DNA of 64,000 nt from an uncultured Christensenellaceae bacterium (GTDB lineage: Bacteria > Bacillota > Clostridia > Christensenellales > UBA3700). Made by a program: the position numbers and the translations under genes. Positions 22,803 to 36,176 of the stretch are shown here, piece after piece. Numbering within the stretch: position 1 is the first letter of the stretch; every line of letters starts with the position of its first letter. The DNA lies in the NCBI GenBank assembly GCA_944380305.1, contig CALWHF010000001.1, positions 139,600-203,599 of the forward strand, in the 5' to 3' direction. A model generated the notes under the pieces. It was not told where the DNA came from, did no database searches, and saw only the letters and a list, made by a program, of their open reading frames with translations.

Positions 22803-22831
22803 TTGACACGGACGCGTTTTCATAGTAATTT
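22803..22831 (+). promoter_or_regulatory. Promoter of zinc-ribbon gene
   Basis: TTGACA (22803-22808), 17-nt spacer and TAATTT (22826-22831), followed by an AAAGGAG ribosome binding site and ATG 22850. Confidence 0.6.
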
Positions 22832-22849
22832 ATAGGAAAGGAGAAGTCT

Positions 22850-23764
22850 ATGGCACTTGTCAATATGAAATGTTCTTCCTGCGGTGCGATACTGACGGTG
22901 CGCGACGGATGTTTCGTATGCGAATACTGCGGCTCGGTATTCTTCAGAATGACGGACGACACGTCTTCTTTCAGAGCGGATACCGTCTCTTTGCAGGAAT
23001 TCAGATCAGAACTCGAAAAAAACGAAAAATCTTATACCGTAAACTGCCCTCTCGGCGTCTTTTCCGATACCGACGGCGCACTTTACAAAAGCAAACTCAA
23101 GGCAGCCGACGACGCCCTGCAAAAGCTCGAGCCGTACCGCGTCGCGGATATTCTGAAAGGCGCGCCCGTCACGGCGGCGACCATGCGCCTCAGACTGCTC
23201 GCGAGGGTCGGAGCGAGATCGGAAAGCGAGCTTGCGTTCTATGCGGGCGATCTCTCCGCGTTCGAAGAATACGGCGCGCTGCTTGCGCTGTGCGACGACG
23301 CCACGAAAGACGTCTACGCGACGATAGCAAAGCGTTGCCAGCGCAACGCCGAAAACGCGAAAAAGATAGCCAAAGGTCACGAATTCCTGAGAATAGGACA
23401 ATACTCTGACGGGCTGGCATACGCCAAAACAATCGTTGCCGAAATGCCTTTCAACGCCAGCGCCTGGGAACTGCTGATACGGGCAAAATGCCTTGACGAC
23501 AAAAACTACTCTCCTTTCGAAGACCTCAAAAAACTCGAAACGTGTCCCGATTTCGTGCTGATGGCAGGCAAAGGAGAGAAAGACGTCAACGGCGCGCTTT
23601 ACGACGTCGCGCCCGAAATACGCGAGCGTTGCAGAACCGTCGCGGGCAAGACCCGCGCAAAAAGCGACTTCTTTTTCAAATATCTGCTCAAGCCCCTTCT
23701 CGTCCTCGTCGCCGTCGGCGCGCTGATAGGGATCTGGAAACTGATCGAAGCGATCGCGGGTTGA
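22850..23764 (+). CDS. Zinc-ribbon protein with C-terminal membrane anchor, 304 aa
   Basis: The N-terminus is a four-cysteine zinc ribbon (CSSCG at about 8-12, CEYCG at about 26-30), as in TFIIB-like and double-zinc-ribbon regulators. The middle is helical and partly TPR-like (AKGHEFLRIGQYSDGLAYAKTIVAEMPFNASAWELLIRAKCL). The last 30 residues form a TM helix (LLKPLLVLVAVGALIGIWKLIEAIAG), giving a tail-anchored topology with the ribbon in the cytoplasm. Such proteins are frequent in Clostridia, and I know no proven role. Monocistronic, with its own promoter and a terminator that includes the stop codon. Confidence 0.75.
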   Translation: MALVNMKCSSCGAILTVRDGCFVCEYCGSVFFRMTDDTSSFRADTVSLQEFRSELEKNEKSYTVNCPLGVFSDTDGALYKSKLKAADDALQKLEPYRVADILKGAPVTAATMRLRLLARVGARSESELAFYAGDLSAFEEYGALLALCDDATKDVYATIAKRCQRNAENAKKIAKGHEFLRIGQYSDGLAYAKTIVAEMPFNASAWELLIRAKCLDDKNYSPFEDLKKLETCPDFVLMAGKGEKDVNGALYDVAPEIRERCRTVAGKTRAKSDFFFKYLLKPLLVLVAVGALIGIWKLIEAIAG

Positions 23765-23778
23765 AAACCCGCTTTTTT
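23756..23778 (+). terminator. Terminator overlapping the stop codon
   Basis: GCGGGTT (23756-23762) / AACCCGC (23766-23772) with loop GAA, then six T. The TGA stop (23762-23764) lies at the top of the hairpin. Confidence 0.8.
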
Positions 23779-23862
23779 CTTTGTCCGCATAGCCCCTTTT
23801 GCGTACCGCGCATGGCGGTCGTCCTTGCAGTTGAATTTCACTGAAGTTACGTCAAAACGGAA

Positions 23863-23889
23863 AAGAAGCGAACTTCCCGTCCGCTTCTT
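23863..23889 (-). terminator. Terminator of a relic minus-strand gene
   Basis: AAGAAGCG (23863-23870) pairs with CGCTTCTT (23882-23889), followed in minus-strand reading by TTTTCC. It lies 24 bases downstream of the relic stop at 23913 and has no other gene to serve. Confidence 0.5.
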
Positions 23890-23912
23890 CCAGATGGAAT
23901 ATATAGGGAGAG

Positions 23913-24118
23913 TTATGAGCGGCTCTTTCCGTAGCCGTACACTGCTATATTGCTGAATACAGCCCCTCCGTCAGAGAAAAACGCCAGATCGTTGCCGTTG
24001 TCTCTCATCATCCTGACGGTCAGATACATCAAGATACCGCCCGTCCTTTCTGTGCGCGCGTCGTCCGACTGACATCCGCGATAACGACAAAAATTGCCAA
24101 GCCGTCAGAAAAACGGAT
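23913..24118 (-). pseudogene. Relic 3' end of a lost gene
   Basis: One minus-strand frame ends in TAA at 23913 and reads TGGILMYLTVRMMRDNGNDL, then AFFSDGGAVFSNIAVYGYGK and SRS before the stop. This looks like the closing strands of a beta-sandwich (laminin-G / glycosidase accessory type). The frame is closed upstream by a TGA near 24119 and has no credible start, but an intact-looking terminator follows. The best reading is the surviving 3' end of a degraded gene. Apart from this, its terminator and the PcrA promoter, I see nothing in 23779-24327. Confidence 0.35.
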
Positions 24119-24327
24119 AAATCCACAAACGACTACGGTCAACGAGATAGCTTTTGCGGACAGCCCTGCTCTTTTGAGCGAAATCAAGACGGAAAGTGCG
24201 GGTTTTTCGCGCTCGCTCAACCGGTCTGTTACAATATAATGATATATAAATATAGCGGCGCGGCGGTTCGCGTCGTTTTATTTTCGGCTTAGAAACATAA
24301 TATTACGATATGTTCACATTCTTCCTC

Positions 24328-24356
24328 TTGCGAACAATCGTTCGTAATGCTATAAT
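24328..24356 (+). promoter_or_regulatory. PcrA promoter with LexA (SOS) box
   Basis: TTGCGA (24328-24333), 17-nt spacer and TATAAT (24351-24356). The palindrome CGAACAATCGTTCG (24331-24344) overlaps the -35 and matches the Gram-positive LexA box form CGAAC-N4-GTTCG. LexA binding here would repress the helicase gene until DNA damage. Confidence 0.75.
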
Positions 24357-24396
24357 TTAATTGCGTCCGTCCGAAGCGGATCGCAGAGGAAGAAAA

Positions 24397-26571
24397 ATGC
24401 AGGAGCTTATCGACGATATTCTCAAAGGACTCAACGACGAGCAGAAACAGGCGGTCACGGAGACCGAAGGCTACGTCCGCGTCGTCGCGGGCGCGGGGAG
24501 CGGCAAGACAAAAGTGCTGACCACGCGCTACGTCTATATCGCGAAGGTCCTCGGCGTCGCGCCGTCGCATATACTCTCGGTCACCTTCACGAACAAAGCT
24601 GCGAAAGAGATGAAAAAGCGCATTCAGCGGTTTATGCCCGACGAGGACGGCGGCTGGATACTCACCTTTCACGGCGCGTGCAACAAGATCCTCAAAGAGG
24701 AAATACACCGCCTGCACTACCCGTCCAATTTCCTGATAATGGACGAGGACGATCAGAAATCTCTGCTGAAAAAGATATACGAGGAGAACGGGCTGACGCT
24801 GAAAGACCACAGCTACAAGAGCTGTCTCGACGCGATAGGCGCGTATAAAGGCAGGCACGACTACGTCTGCTACTTCAGCGACCCGTCCTTTCAGACCGTC
24901 GCCCCCGGACTTCCGCGTGCGGAGGAAAAAGGACGTCTCGACTTCGTCATCAAAAAATACCTCGAGCTGCAACGCAAAAACTTCTTCCTCGACTTCGACG
25001 ACCTTGTGTTCTTTACCCTGAAAATATTTTACGACTTCGACGACGCGAGAGAAAAATGGCAAAGACAGTTCGAGTACATTCAGGTAGACGAGTTCCAGGA
25101 CGTGTCGAGACCCGAATATACCCTCGTCGAAATGCTCTCTCTTCTCAACAAAAACCTGTTCGTCGTCGGCGACCCCGACCAGACGATATATACATGGCGA
25201 GGCGCGGACATCGGGCTGTTCCTCGGTTTCGACAAGGCTTTCGGAGGAGTGAAGACGATAGTGCTCGGCAAAAACTACCGCTCCACGCCCGAGATACTCA
25301 GCGTGGGCAACTCCCTTATAAAACACAATACCGAGAGGATAAAAAAAGACCTCGTCGCGGTCAGGAAAAGCGGCGTCAGAACAAAGTACCACCACGCCCG
25401 CACGAGGCAGGAAGAGTGCGAATACATCGCAAGCGAGATACTCCGCCTGAAAGATTCGGGCGTTCCTCTGAACGATATTGCCGTGCTGTACCGCAGCAAC
25501 TATATGTCCCGTCCCGTCGAAGACGCCTTCCTCAAATACGGCATTCCTTACACGATTTACAGCGGAGTCGAGTTCTATCAGCGCAAGGAGATCAAGGATG
25601 CGATAGCGTATCTGCGCATATTCGAATTCGGCGACGATCTTTCCTTCTCGCGCATAGTCAACGTGCCCGCGAGAGGCATAGGCAAAAAGAGACTCGCCGC
25701 GATCGACGCTCTCGCCGAGAACGAGAACGTTTCCCTGCTTCAGGCTTTCCGTCGCCTTGCCGACACCGCGCTGTTCCGCAATACGGACGCGAAAAAACTC
25801 GTCGATACCGTCGAGGAAGGCATCGTGCGCGCGAAAGATCCCGACGTCGATATATCCGACCTTCTCGACTTCGCGCTGAAGAAGAGCGGATACGAAGAAT
25901 ATCTGATGCTGTGCGGCGACCAGAACAGACTCGAAAACGTGACCGAGCTAAAGGCGGCGATAAAGGATTTCGTGGACGACGCGGGCGAACACGTCACGCT
26001 CGCCGAATACCTGACCGCCGTCGCGCTGATCTCCAACATTGACAAGTCGGGCGACGAACAGAGCGTCAAACTGATGACCGTGCATACGGCAAAGGGTCTG
26101 GAATTCCCGTGCGTCTTCGTCTGCTCGATGAACGAAGGGCTGTTCCCGTCCCAGAAGATCGAAAACAAACAGCAGATGGAAGAAGAAAGACGCGTCGCCT
26201 ACGTCGCTTTCACGAGAGCGAAAGACAGACTGTATCTGTCCGACTCGGACGGATTCGACGTGCAGACGAGGGGTCGTCTTATGCCGTCGAGGTTCATCTT
26301 CAACATAGACGAATCGCTGATAGACCGCGAAGGCGTGATGACGGACGAATACGTCGAGATGGCAAAGGAATACATCCGCGCGAGCGAGTACGCGCTGAGT
26401 CACCCGTCCGTGCCCGACTTCCGCGCATACCTCGGGGGCGAAAGGGTGCGCCACCCGATATTCGGGGACGGCACCGTGACGGGAAAGAACAACGGGGCGT
26501 ACGTCGTGAAGTTCGACAGCGGCAACGTGCGCACGATAGCCGCCGACAGCGGAGTGCTCAAAAATATATAG
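24397..26571 (+). CDS. pcrA: PcrA/UvrD-type SF1A DNA helicase, 724 aa
   Basis: A 3'-5' superfamily 1 helicase. It has a Q-motif-like LNDEQKQAVTE, Walker A VAGAGSGKT, motif Ia VTFTNKAAKEMKKR, motif II QVDEFQDVS, motif III DPDQTIYTWRGA, motif IV LGKNYRST, motif V VKLMTVHTAKGLEFPCVFV and motif VI EEERRVAYVAFTRAKDRLYL. The C-terminal end (HPIFGDGTVTGKNNGAYVVKFDSGNVRTI) is the Tudor-like PcrA tail that contacts RNA polymerase. The start is ATG 24397 with GAGGAAG upstream rather than earlier TTG codons. It acts in nucleotide excision repair, recombination control and plasmid replication. LexA control is indicated by the promoter. Confidence 0.95.
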   Translation: MQELIDDILKGLNDEQKQAVTETEGYVRVVAGAGSGKTKVLTTRYVYIAKVLGVAPSHILSVTFTNKAAKEMKKRIQRFMPDEDGGWILTFHGACNKILKEEIHRLHYPSNFLIMDEDDQKSLLKKIYEENGLTLKDHSYKSCLDAIGAYKGRHDYVCYFSDPSFQTVAPGLPRAEEKGRLDFVIKKYLELQRKNFFLDFDDLVFFTLKIFYDFDDAREKWQRQFEYIQVDEFQDVSRPEYTLVEMLSLLNKNLFVVGDPDQTIYTWRGADIGLFLGFDKAFGGVKTIVLGKNYRSTPEILSVGNSLIKHNTERIKKDLVAVRKSGVRTKYHHARTRQEECEYIASEILRLKDSGVPLNDIAVLYRSNYMSRPVEDAFLKYGIPYTIYSGVEFYQRKEIKDAIAYLRIFEFGDDLSFSRIVNVPARGIGKKRLAAIDALAENENVSLLQAFRRLADTALFRNTDAKKLVDTVEEGIVRAKDPDVDISDLLDFALKKSGYEEYLMLCGDQNRLENVTELKAAIKDFVDDAGEHVTLAEYLTAVALISNIDKSGDEQSVKLMTVHTAKGLEFPCVFVCSMNEGLFPSQKIENKQQMEEERRVAYVAFTRAKDRLYLSDSDGFDVQTRGRLMPSRFIFNIDESLIDREGVMTDEYVEMAKEYIRASEYALSHPSVPDFRAYLGGERVRHPIFGDGTVTGKNNGAYVVKFDSGNVRTIAADSGVLKNI

Positions 26572-26614
26572 ATAACATACACGGGCACCAAAATTTGAAT
26601 TAAGCCATAAAAGA

Positions 26615-26638
26615 AAGCTCCGATTTTCGTCGGAGCTT
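26615..26638. terminator. Terminator between convergent pcrA and dapL
   Basis: A perfect 9-bp stem AAGCTCCGA / TCGGAGCTT (26615-26623, 26630-26638) around TTTTCG. Moderately T-rich tracts follow on both strands, so it can serve both genes. Confidence 0.7.
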
Positions 26639-26745
26639 ATTATCTTTTGAATTTTCGTGTCGGCTTTTCGCTCTGCTCTTGCCGTCTTTCAGCCGCTTCG
26701 CAGAGAAACGCGCCTACGCCGTTTAGTCTGACGGTATCCTCATCT

Positions 26746-27930
26746 TTACGAAAGCAGTTTGACGAGTCTTTCCGCCGCGGTCTTCGTGTCCTCGGGACTG
26801 CCGAAAGTGGAAAAGCGGAAAAAGCCTTCGCCGCACTCGCCGAAGCCTTCGCCGGGCGTGCCTACTATCTGCGCCTTTTCGAGAAGGAAGTCGAAGAATT
26901 CCCAGCTCGACATGCCGCGCGGGCATTTCATCCATATATACGGCGCGTTCTTGCCGCCGCAGTACCATATACCCAGTTTGTCGAGAGCGTCGGTCAGGTA
27001 TTTCGCGTTGCGCTTGTATACCGCGATATTTTCTCTGATCTGTCGCTGCCCCTCGTCGGTAAAGACTGCAGCCGCGCCCTTTTGCAGGATGTACGAAACG
27101 CCGTTCGTCTTGGTCGTACGGTTTCTGACCCACATCGCATTGAGATTCATACCCTCTCTCCACAGTTCTTTGGGTATCACGGTATAACCGCAGCGCGTGC
27201 CCGTGAATCCCGCCGTCTTGGACAGCGAACATATCTCTATCGCGCAGGTCTTCGCGCCGTCTATCTCGTATATGCTGCGGGGCAGATCCTCGTCCTCTAC
27301 AAACGCCTCGTAAGCCGCGTCGAAGAGTATCACCGCGCCGCGTTCGTTGGCAAAATCCACCCACTTTCTGAGTTTCTCTTTGTTGAATACCGCGCCCGTA
27401 GGGTTGTTGGGCGAACAGATATAAATGAGTTTCGCCGTGACCGAATCGTCGGGAACGGGCAAAAATCCGTTTTCCTCACCCGACGCGAGCCTCTGCACCG
27501 TCCTGCCCGCCATCTCGTTGGCGTCAACGTACGCGGGATACGCAGGCTCGATGACGAGCGCGTCGTTGCTCCTGTCGAACAGGTCGAGTATGTCGCCCAG
27601 CTCGTCGCTCGCTCCGCTCGAAACGAAAACTTCGTCCTCGTCGAGCACGACTCCTCTCTTCGCGTAATATCCCGCCACCGCGGTCCTGAAGAAATGCGCG
27701 CCGCATTCGGGCATATAGCCATGGAAGGTCTGCTTTTTCGCCTGATCGTCCACCGCTTCGTGCAAAGCCTTTATCACCTCGTCGCAGAGAGGCATAGACA
27801 CGTCGCCTATGCCGAGGCGGTACAGATACGCGCCGTCGTGGCTCTCGACGTACGCTCTCGTCTTCTGAGCTATCCTGTAAAACAGATACGAATCTTTGAG
27901 CTGAGAATAGTATTGATTGGGTTTCAGCAT
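26746..27930 (-). CDS. dapL: LL-diaminopimelate aminotransferase, 394 aa
   Basis: PLP-dependent class I/II aminotransferase that converts tetrahydrodipicolinate directly to LL-DAP using glutamate. The diagnostic PLP-lysine segment SLSKTAGFTGTRCGYT is present, along with CSPNNPTGAVF, YRLGIGDVSMPL and FRFSTFGSPEDT, all characteristic of DapL. The start is the ATG at 27930, which overlaps the dapF stop by 7 nt; the longer open frame upstream is out of the family. It is the last gene of the long nitrogen operon. DAP is needed for lysine and peptidoglycan, and the reaction draws its amino group from the glutamate made by the divergent GOGAT operon. Confidence 0.95.
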   Translation of the reverse strand: MLKPNQYYSQLKDSYLFYRIAQKTRAYVESHDGAYLYRLGIGDVSMPLCDEVIKALHEAVDDQAKKQTFHGYMPECGAHFFRTAVAGYYAKRGVVLDEDEVFVSSGASDELGDILDLFDRSNDALVIEPAYPAYVDANEMAGRTVQRLASGEENGFLPVPDDSVTAKLIYICSPNNPTGAVFNKEKLRKWVDFANERGAVILFDAAYEAFVEDEDLPRSIYEIDGAKTCAIEICSLSKTAGFTGTRCGYTVIPKELWREGMNLNAMWVRNRTTKTNGVSYILQKGAAAVFTDEGQRQIRENIAVYKRNAKYLTDALDKLGIWYCGGKNAPYIWMKCPRGMSSWEFFDFLLEKAQIVGTPGEGFGECGEGFFRFSTFGSPEDTKTAAERLVKLLS

Positions 27931-28706
27931 TGAATTTCTCCTTCGAAAACGGTGCGCGCGGGTCCCGTCATCACGGCTCTGCCCTTGTCGCACTTTATAT
28001 TGAGGACGCCGCCGTCGAGCTTTACGTCAACGCTCGCGCCATCCGTGAACAGTCCTTTTCTTATCGCCGCCGCGACGCTCGCGCAGGTGCCCGTGCCGCA
28101 AGCCATGGTAATGCCGCTGCCCCTCTCCCATACGCGCATACGCAGTTTGTCGTCGCCCGCGACGCTGACGAATTCGACGTTTACGCCTCCCGGGAAACGC
28201 GGGTTCTTCTCGATCAGCGGTCCGACTTCAGCTACGGGAGCTTTGTCGGCGTCGTCCACGAATATCACCGCGTGAGGATTGCCGACGTCTACGGGATAGA
28301 ACCTAACTCCGCCCGCGACATCGAGATATTCTTCTTCGCCGACGACGACGTTGCCCATGTCTACCGCCACGGTATCCACCTTGCCGTCCTTCAGGGAAAG
28401 GCTGAGGTGCTTTATACCCGAAAGCGTTTCGACGTCGAATTCGGTTTTCTTGGTATAGCCCTTGTCGTAGACGTATTTGCCTACGCAACGCACGCCGTTG
28501 CCGCACATCTTCGCCTCGCTGCCGTCCGCGTTGAATATCCTCATTCTGAAGTCGGCAACGTCAGAAAGGCTGATAAGCACCAGTCCGTCGCCTCCTATCC
28601 CGAAGTGACGGTCGGACAGTTTTACGCTGAGTTCTTCGGGGTTCTTAGGCGCGCCGTAGACGTAGATATAGTCGTTGCCGAGCCCTTCCATTTTAGTAAA
28701 CTTCAT
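27924..28706 (-). CDS. dapF: Diaminopimelate epimerase, 260 aa
   Basis: Cofactor-independent epimerase turning LL-DAP into meso-DAP. Both catalytic cysteines are seen: MCGNGVRC in the N-terminal half and ACGTGTCA in the C-terminal half, with the typical MEGLGNDYIYV start and GIGGDGLVLI. The ATG at 28706 follows AGGAGAGAAT, eight bases after the carB stop. It acts immediately after DapL in the same pathway, and the two genes overlap. Confidence 0.95.
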   Translation of the reverse strand: MKFTKMEGLGNDYIYVYGAPKNPEELSVKLSDRHFGIGGDGLVLISLSDVADFRMRIFNADGSEAKMCGNGVRCVGKYVYDKGYTKKTEFDVETLSGIKHLSLSLKDGKVDTVAVDMGNVVVGEEEYLDVAGGVRFYPVDVGNPHAVIFVDDADKAPVAEVGPLIEKNPRFPGGVNVEFVSVAGDDKLRMRVWERGSGITMACGTGTCASVAAAIRKGLFTDGASVDVKLDGGVLNIKCDKGRAVMTGPARTVFEGEIQC

Positions 28707-28714
28707 ATTCTCTC

Positions 28715-31700
28715 CTATCTTGCGTCGATCGTAGATACGCTGAGCGTTATCTCCTCGAGCACGTCGAGCAGCGCGCGCACCGTGTCGAGCGCGGTCAGCA
28801 CGGTCACGTTGTTCTCGATCGCGCACTGTCTTATCGCAGAGCCGTCCGAGATCTTGTTCTCGCTGCTGACATCGCGGGTGTTGATGACGTATGTGACGTA
28901 ACCCTGACGTATTGAATCGAGTATGTCTGTCGAGCCGTCGCTTATCTTTTTCATCACGCGCGTCTTTATCCCGTTGTTCTTGAGGAATTTCGCGGTGCCC
29001 TCGGTCGCCTCGATATTGAAACCGAGGTTGTAGAATCTTCTTATCAGCGGCAACGCCTCTTCTTTGTCGTCGTCTGCTATCGTCGCGAGCACCGTGCCGT
29101 AATTCTGCACTTTGACGCCAGACGCCTGCAAAGCCTTGTACAGCGCGCGTGTCAGGCTCTTGTCGTAGCCTATCGCCTCTCCCGTTGACTTCATCTCGGG
29201 CGACAGGTAGGAATCCATGCCGCGGAGTTTGGAGAACGAGAACGCGGGAGCTTTTGCGTAGCAGCGTTTCTTCTCCTCGGGATATATCTGCGTGATGCCT
29301 TGTTCTTTCAGGCTCTTGCCGAGTATCACCAGAGTCGCGATGTCCGCGAGATCGTAACCGGTAGCCTTGGAAAGGAAGGGGACGGTACGCGAAGAACGCG
29401 GGTTGACCTCGATGATGTATACGTTCTCGTCCTTGTCAACGATGAACTGGATGTTGAACAGCCCTATTATGCCTATGCCGAGACCGAGTTTCTTCGTGTA
29501 GTCGAGAATGACGTCCTTGACCTTCTGAGATATGGAGAAGGACGGATACACGCTTATCGAGTCGCCCGAGTGCACGCCGGTGCGCTCGACCAGCTCCATT
29601 ATGCCCGGTACGAACACGTCCTTGCCGTCGCATACCGCGTCTACCTCGACCTCTTTGCCCTTGATGTATTTGTCCACGAGCACGGGTTTGTCCTCGTCTA
29701 TCTCGACTGCGGTCTTCAGGTAATGACGCAGCTGTTCTTCGGTCGCGACTATCCTCATGGCTCTGCCTCCGAGCACGAAGCTGGGGCGTACGAGCACGGG
29801 ATAACCTATCTCTTTCGCGGCGGCGATGCCGTCTTTTATCTTTGTGACCGCTCTGCCCTTGGGTTGCGGTATCTTCAGCTCGACGAGAAGTTTCTCGAAA
29901 GCGTCGCGGTTTTCAGCTTTTTCTATCGCGTCTCTGTCCGTGCCGATTATCTTCACGCCGCGCTCGTAGAGAGGTTCGGCGAGATTTATCGCGGTCTGTC
30001 CGCCGAGCGACGCTATGACGCCTATCGGCTTTTCCATCTCTATTATGTTCATTACGTCTTCGACGCAGAGCGGCTCGAAGTACAGCTTGTCCGACGTCGT
30101 GTAGTCGGTCGAAACGGTCTCGGGGTTGTTGTTTATTATTATTGCCTCGAATCCCGCCTTTTTAATCGTCTTGACCGCATGCACGGTAGAATAGTCGAAT
30201 TCCACGCCCTGACCTATACGGATAGGTCCGCTGCCGAGCACTATGACCTTCTTCTTGTCGGAGACGACCGACTCGTTCTCCTGCTCGTAGGTCGAATAGA
30301 AATACGGGATATAGCTCTCGAACTCGGACGCACAGCTGTCTATCATCTTGTAGACGGGCTTTATGCCGTTTTCTTCGCGCACGCGTCTGACTTCTTCTTC
30401 GGTCGTGCCCGCGTATTTCGCGACGCTTTTATCCGAAAAGCCGAAGCGTTTTGCCTCGAGCACCGCGTCTGCGGTAGCTCCCGTCTTCGCGAGAGATCTC
30501 TCTATCTCCACGATATGCTTTATCTTGTGCAGGAAGAAATCGTCTATCGCGGTGACCGCGTTGATCTCCTCTTCGGTCGCGCCGAGCCTGAAAAGCTGCG
30601 CGATGGCGTATATCCTGTCGTCGGTACCCTCTCTGACGTAGTCGAGAAGGGCTTTTTTATCCTTGTCGTCGAACTTCGCCGAATAAACGTGATTGACGCC
30701 CGTTTCGAGCGAACGCACCGCCTTGAGCAGGCTCTCCTCGAAAGTTCTGCCCACGCTCATGACTTCGCCCGTCGCCTTCATCTGCGTGCCGAGCCTGTTG
30801 TTTGCGTCCGCGAATTTGTCGAACGGAAAACGCGGCATCTTGCATACGACGTAGTCGAGCGAAGGCTCGAAAGACGCGGGAGTATTTGCGAGCATTATCT
30901 CGTCGAGATTCATGCCTACGCCTATCTTCGCCGAAACGCGCGCGATCGGGTATCCGCTCGCCTTGGACGCGAGTGCCGACGATCTCGAAACTCGGGGATT
31001 GACCTCGATAAGATAGTATTGGAACGACTTGGGATCGAGCGCGAACTGCACGTTGCAGCCACCCTTTATCTCGAGAGCGCGGATTATCTTGAGCGCGCTG
31101 TCTCTCAGCATATGGTATTCTCTGTTGGTCAGCGTCTGAGACGGACATACGACTACCGAGTCGCCCGTGTGTACGCCGACGGGATCGAGGTTTTCCATAT
31201 TGCATATCGTGATCGCGGTGTCGTTGGCGTCGCGCATGACCTCGTACTCTATCTCCTTGAAGCCCTTGATGCTCTTTTCGACGAGCACCTGATGGACGGG
31301 AGAAAGCGCGAGCGCGTTCTTGATTATCTCGAGGAATTCCTCTTCGTTGTCCGCGAAGCCGCCTCCCGTGCCGCCCAGCGTGAACGCGGGGCGAAGAACG
31401 ACGGGATAACCTATGTCGGCTACCGCCTTGAGTCCCTCTTCGACCGAATTGGCTATCTCGGACGGGAGCACGGGTTCGCCGAGCGACTGGCAAAGCTCCT
31501 TGAAAAGCTCTCTGTCTTCGGCTCTCTCTATACTCTTGCTGTCCGTGCCGAGAAGTTCGACGCGGCATTCTCTGAGTATACCTTTTTTCTCGAGCTGCAT
31601 CGCGAGGTTGAGCCCCGTCTGTCCGCCTATGCCGGGGATTATCGCGTCAGGGCGTTCGTAACGTATTATCTTGGCGATGTATTCGAGGGTCAGCGGCTCC

Positions 31701-31889
31701 ATATACACCTTGTCGGCGATCGACGTATCCGTCATTATCGTCGCGGGGTTGGAGTTGCAAAGCACGACCTCGTAGCCCTCTTCCTTGAGCGCGAGACACG
31801 CCTGCGTGCCCGCGTAGTCGAATTCGGCTGCCTGACCTATCACGATAGGACCGGAGCCTATCACGAGTATCTTCTTTATATCAGTCCTC

Positions 31890-31897
<8 letters not shown>
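28715..31897 (-). CDS. carB: Carbamoyl-phosphate synthase large subunit, 1060 aa
   Basis: Full-length CarB. The N-terminal [32 protein letters not shown] and the internal repeat [22 protein letters not shown] mark the two homologous ATP-grasp synthetase halves, each with its [26 protein letters not shown] segment. The C-terminal 140 residues are the MGS-like allosteric domain. It makes carbamoyl phosphate from bicarbonate, ATP and the ammonia delivered by CarA, for pyrimidines and arginine. It starts 8 nt inside the carA end. A very long open frame on the opposite strand is a codon-bias shadow. Confidence 0.97.
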
Positions 31898-34615
<2,718 letters not shown>

Positions 34616-36145
34616 TCACTCCCATTCAACCGTCGCGGGCGGCTTTGAGGTGATGTCGTAGCATACTCTGCCGACCGTCCTCACCTCGTTTGTTATCCTG
34701 CTGCTCGCCCTCTCCAGCACCTCGTACGGAAGTCTCGTCCAGTCCGCGGTCATGAAGTCGTCCGTCGTGACCGCCCTGAGCGCGACCGTATAGCCGTACG
34801 TCCTCGCGTCGCCCATGACGCCGACGCTCCTGGTGTCGGTCAGCACAGCAAAATACTGATTTGTGGTACGCTCGAGACCCGCGTTGACGACCTCTTCTCT
34901 GAAGATCGCGTCCGCCTCTCTCAGCGTATCCAGCTTTTCCTTGGTTATGTCTCCTATCACCCTTATCGCGAGACCGGGTCCCGGGAAGGGCTGACGCCAT
35001 ACGAGATCGGCGGGGATGCCCAGCTCCGTTCCCACGGCGCGCACTTCGTCCTTGAACAGCTCTCTGAGCGGCTCGATTATCTCGTCGAAGTCGATGACGC
35101 TCGGCAGTCCGCCGACGTTGTGGTGACTCTTTATAGTCGACGCGTCGCCCGCGCCGCTCTCAATCACGTCGGGGTAGATCGTGCCCTGTACGAGATAGTT
35201 GACCTTGCCTATCTTCTTCGCCTCGCGCTCGAAGACGCGGATAAACTCCTCGCCTATTATCTTGCGCTTCTTTTCGGGCTCGGTCACTCCCTTGAGTTTC
35301 TCGAGGAACAGATCCTCGACGTTGACTCTTATTATGTTCATGTCGAAACGGTTTTTGAAAGTGCGCTCGACCATGTCGCCCTCGTCCTTTCTCAACAGAC
35401 CGTGATCGACGAATACGCAGGTCAGATCCTGACCTATCGCCTTGTGCAGAAGTACCGCCGCGACCGAAGAATCGACGCCGCCCGACAGTGCGCAGAGCAC
35501 TTTCTTGCCCGCGAGCTGTTTTCTGTACTTCTCGACCGCCTCTTTTGCGAAATCGCTCATCCTCCAGTCGCCCGCGCATTTGCATATCGCGAACAGGAAG
35601 TTGTACAGCATCCTCTTGCCGTAAACCGTGTGCGTTACCTCGGGGTGGAACTGCACCGCATATATCCCCTTGCCGTCGCTCATTGCCGCGCACGGACAAT
35701 GCTCGGTCGTCGCGGTCACGGTGAAACCTTCGGGCACGCGCCTGATGTAGTCGGTATGACTCATCCAGCATATACTCTTTTCCGGCACTCCGTCGAACAG
35801 CGGATCGTCCTTGACGCAAAGCTCTATCTTGCCGTATTCTCCGAGCGATCCCGCGCTGCATATCTCTCCGCCCTTGAGCCATGCGGTCAGCTGCGCGCCG
35901 TAGCATATCCCGAGTACGGGGATGCCGAGTTCGAGCACTTTTTTGTCGCAGTGCGGCGACTTCTCGTCGTAGACGCTGTTGGGCCCTCCCGTAAAGATGA
36001 TGCCTTTGTAGCCCGCTTCGGCTATCTGCTCTGCGGTGATCTTGTTGTACGGCTTGATCTCCGCGTAGACGTTCTGCTCGCGCACTCTGCGCGCTATCAG
36101 CTGATTGTACTGCCCGCCGAAATCGAGTACCAGAATTTTTTCCAT
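34616..36145 (-). CDS. guaA: GMP synthase (glutamine-hydrolysing), 509 aa
   Basis: The class I amidotransferase domain begins [23 protein letters not shown], with nucleophile GICYGAQ and VQFHPEV. The ATP pyrophosphatase domain has [10 protein letters not shown] and the GMP synthase C-terminal dimerisation domain ends [13 protein letters not shown]. It aminates XMP to GMP. ATG 36145 is chosen over an earlier open frame because it gives the family N-terminus. A gap of 31 nt separates it from asnB. Confidence 0.97.
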   Translation of the reverse strand: MEKILVLDFGGQYNQLIARRVREQNVYAEIKPYNKITAEQIAEAGYKGIIFTGGPNSVYDEKSPHCDKKVLELGIPVLGICYGAQLTAWLKGGEICSAGSLGEYGKIELCVKDDPLFDGVPEKSICWMSHTDYIRRVPEGFTVTATTEHCPCAAMSDGKGIYAVQFHPEVTHTVYGKRMLYNFLFAICKCAGDWRMSDFAKEAVEKYRKQLAGKKVLCALSGGVDSSVAAVLLHKAIGQDLTCVFVDHGLLRKDEGDMVERTFKNRFDMNIIRVNVEDLFLEKLKGVTEPEKKRKIIGEEFIRVFEREAKKIGKVNYLVQGTIYPDVIESGAGDASTIKSHHNVGGLPSVIDFDEIIEPLRELFKDEVRAVGTELGIPADLVWRQPFPGPGLAIRVIGDITKEKLDTLREADAIFREEVVNAGLERTTNQYFAVLTDTRSVGVMGDARTYGYTVALRAVTTDDFMTADWTRLPYEVLERASSRITNEVRTVGRVCYDITSKPPATVEWE

Positions 36146-36176
36146 ATATATGCCTCTCAATATATTTTTTTGCCGC

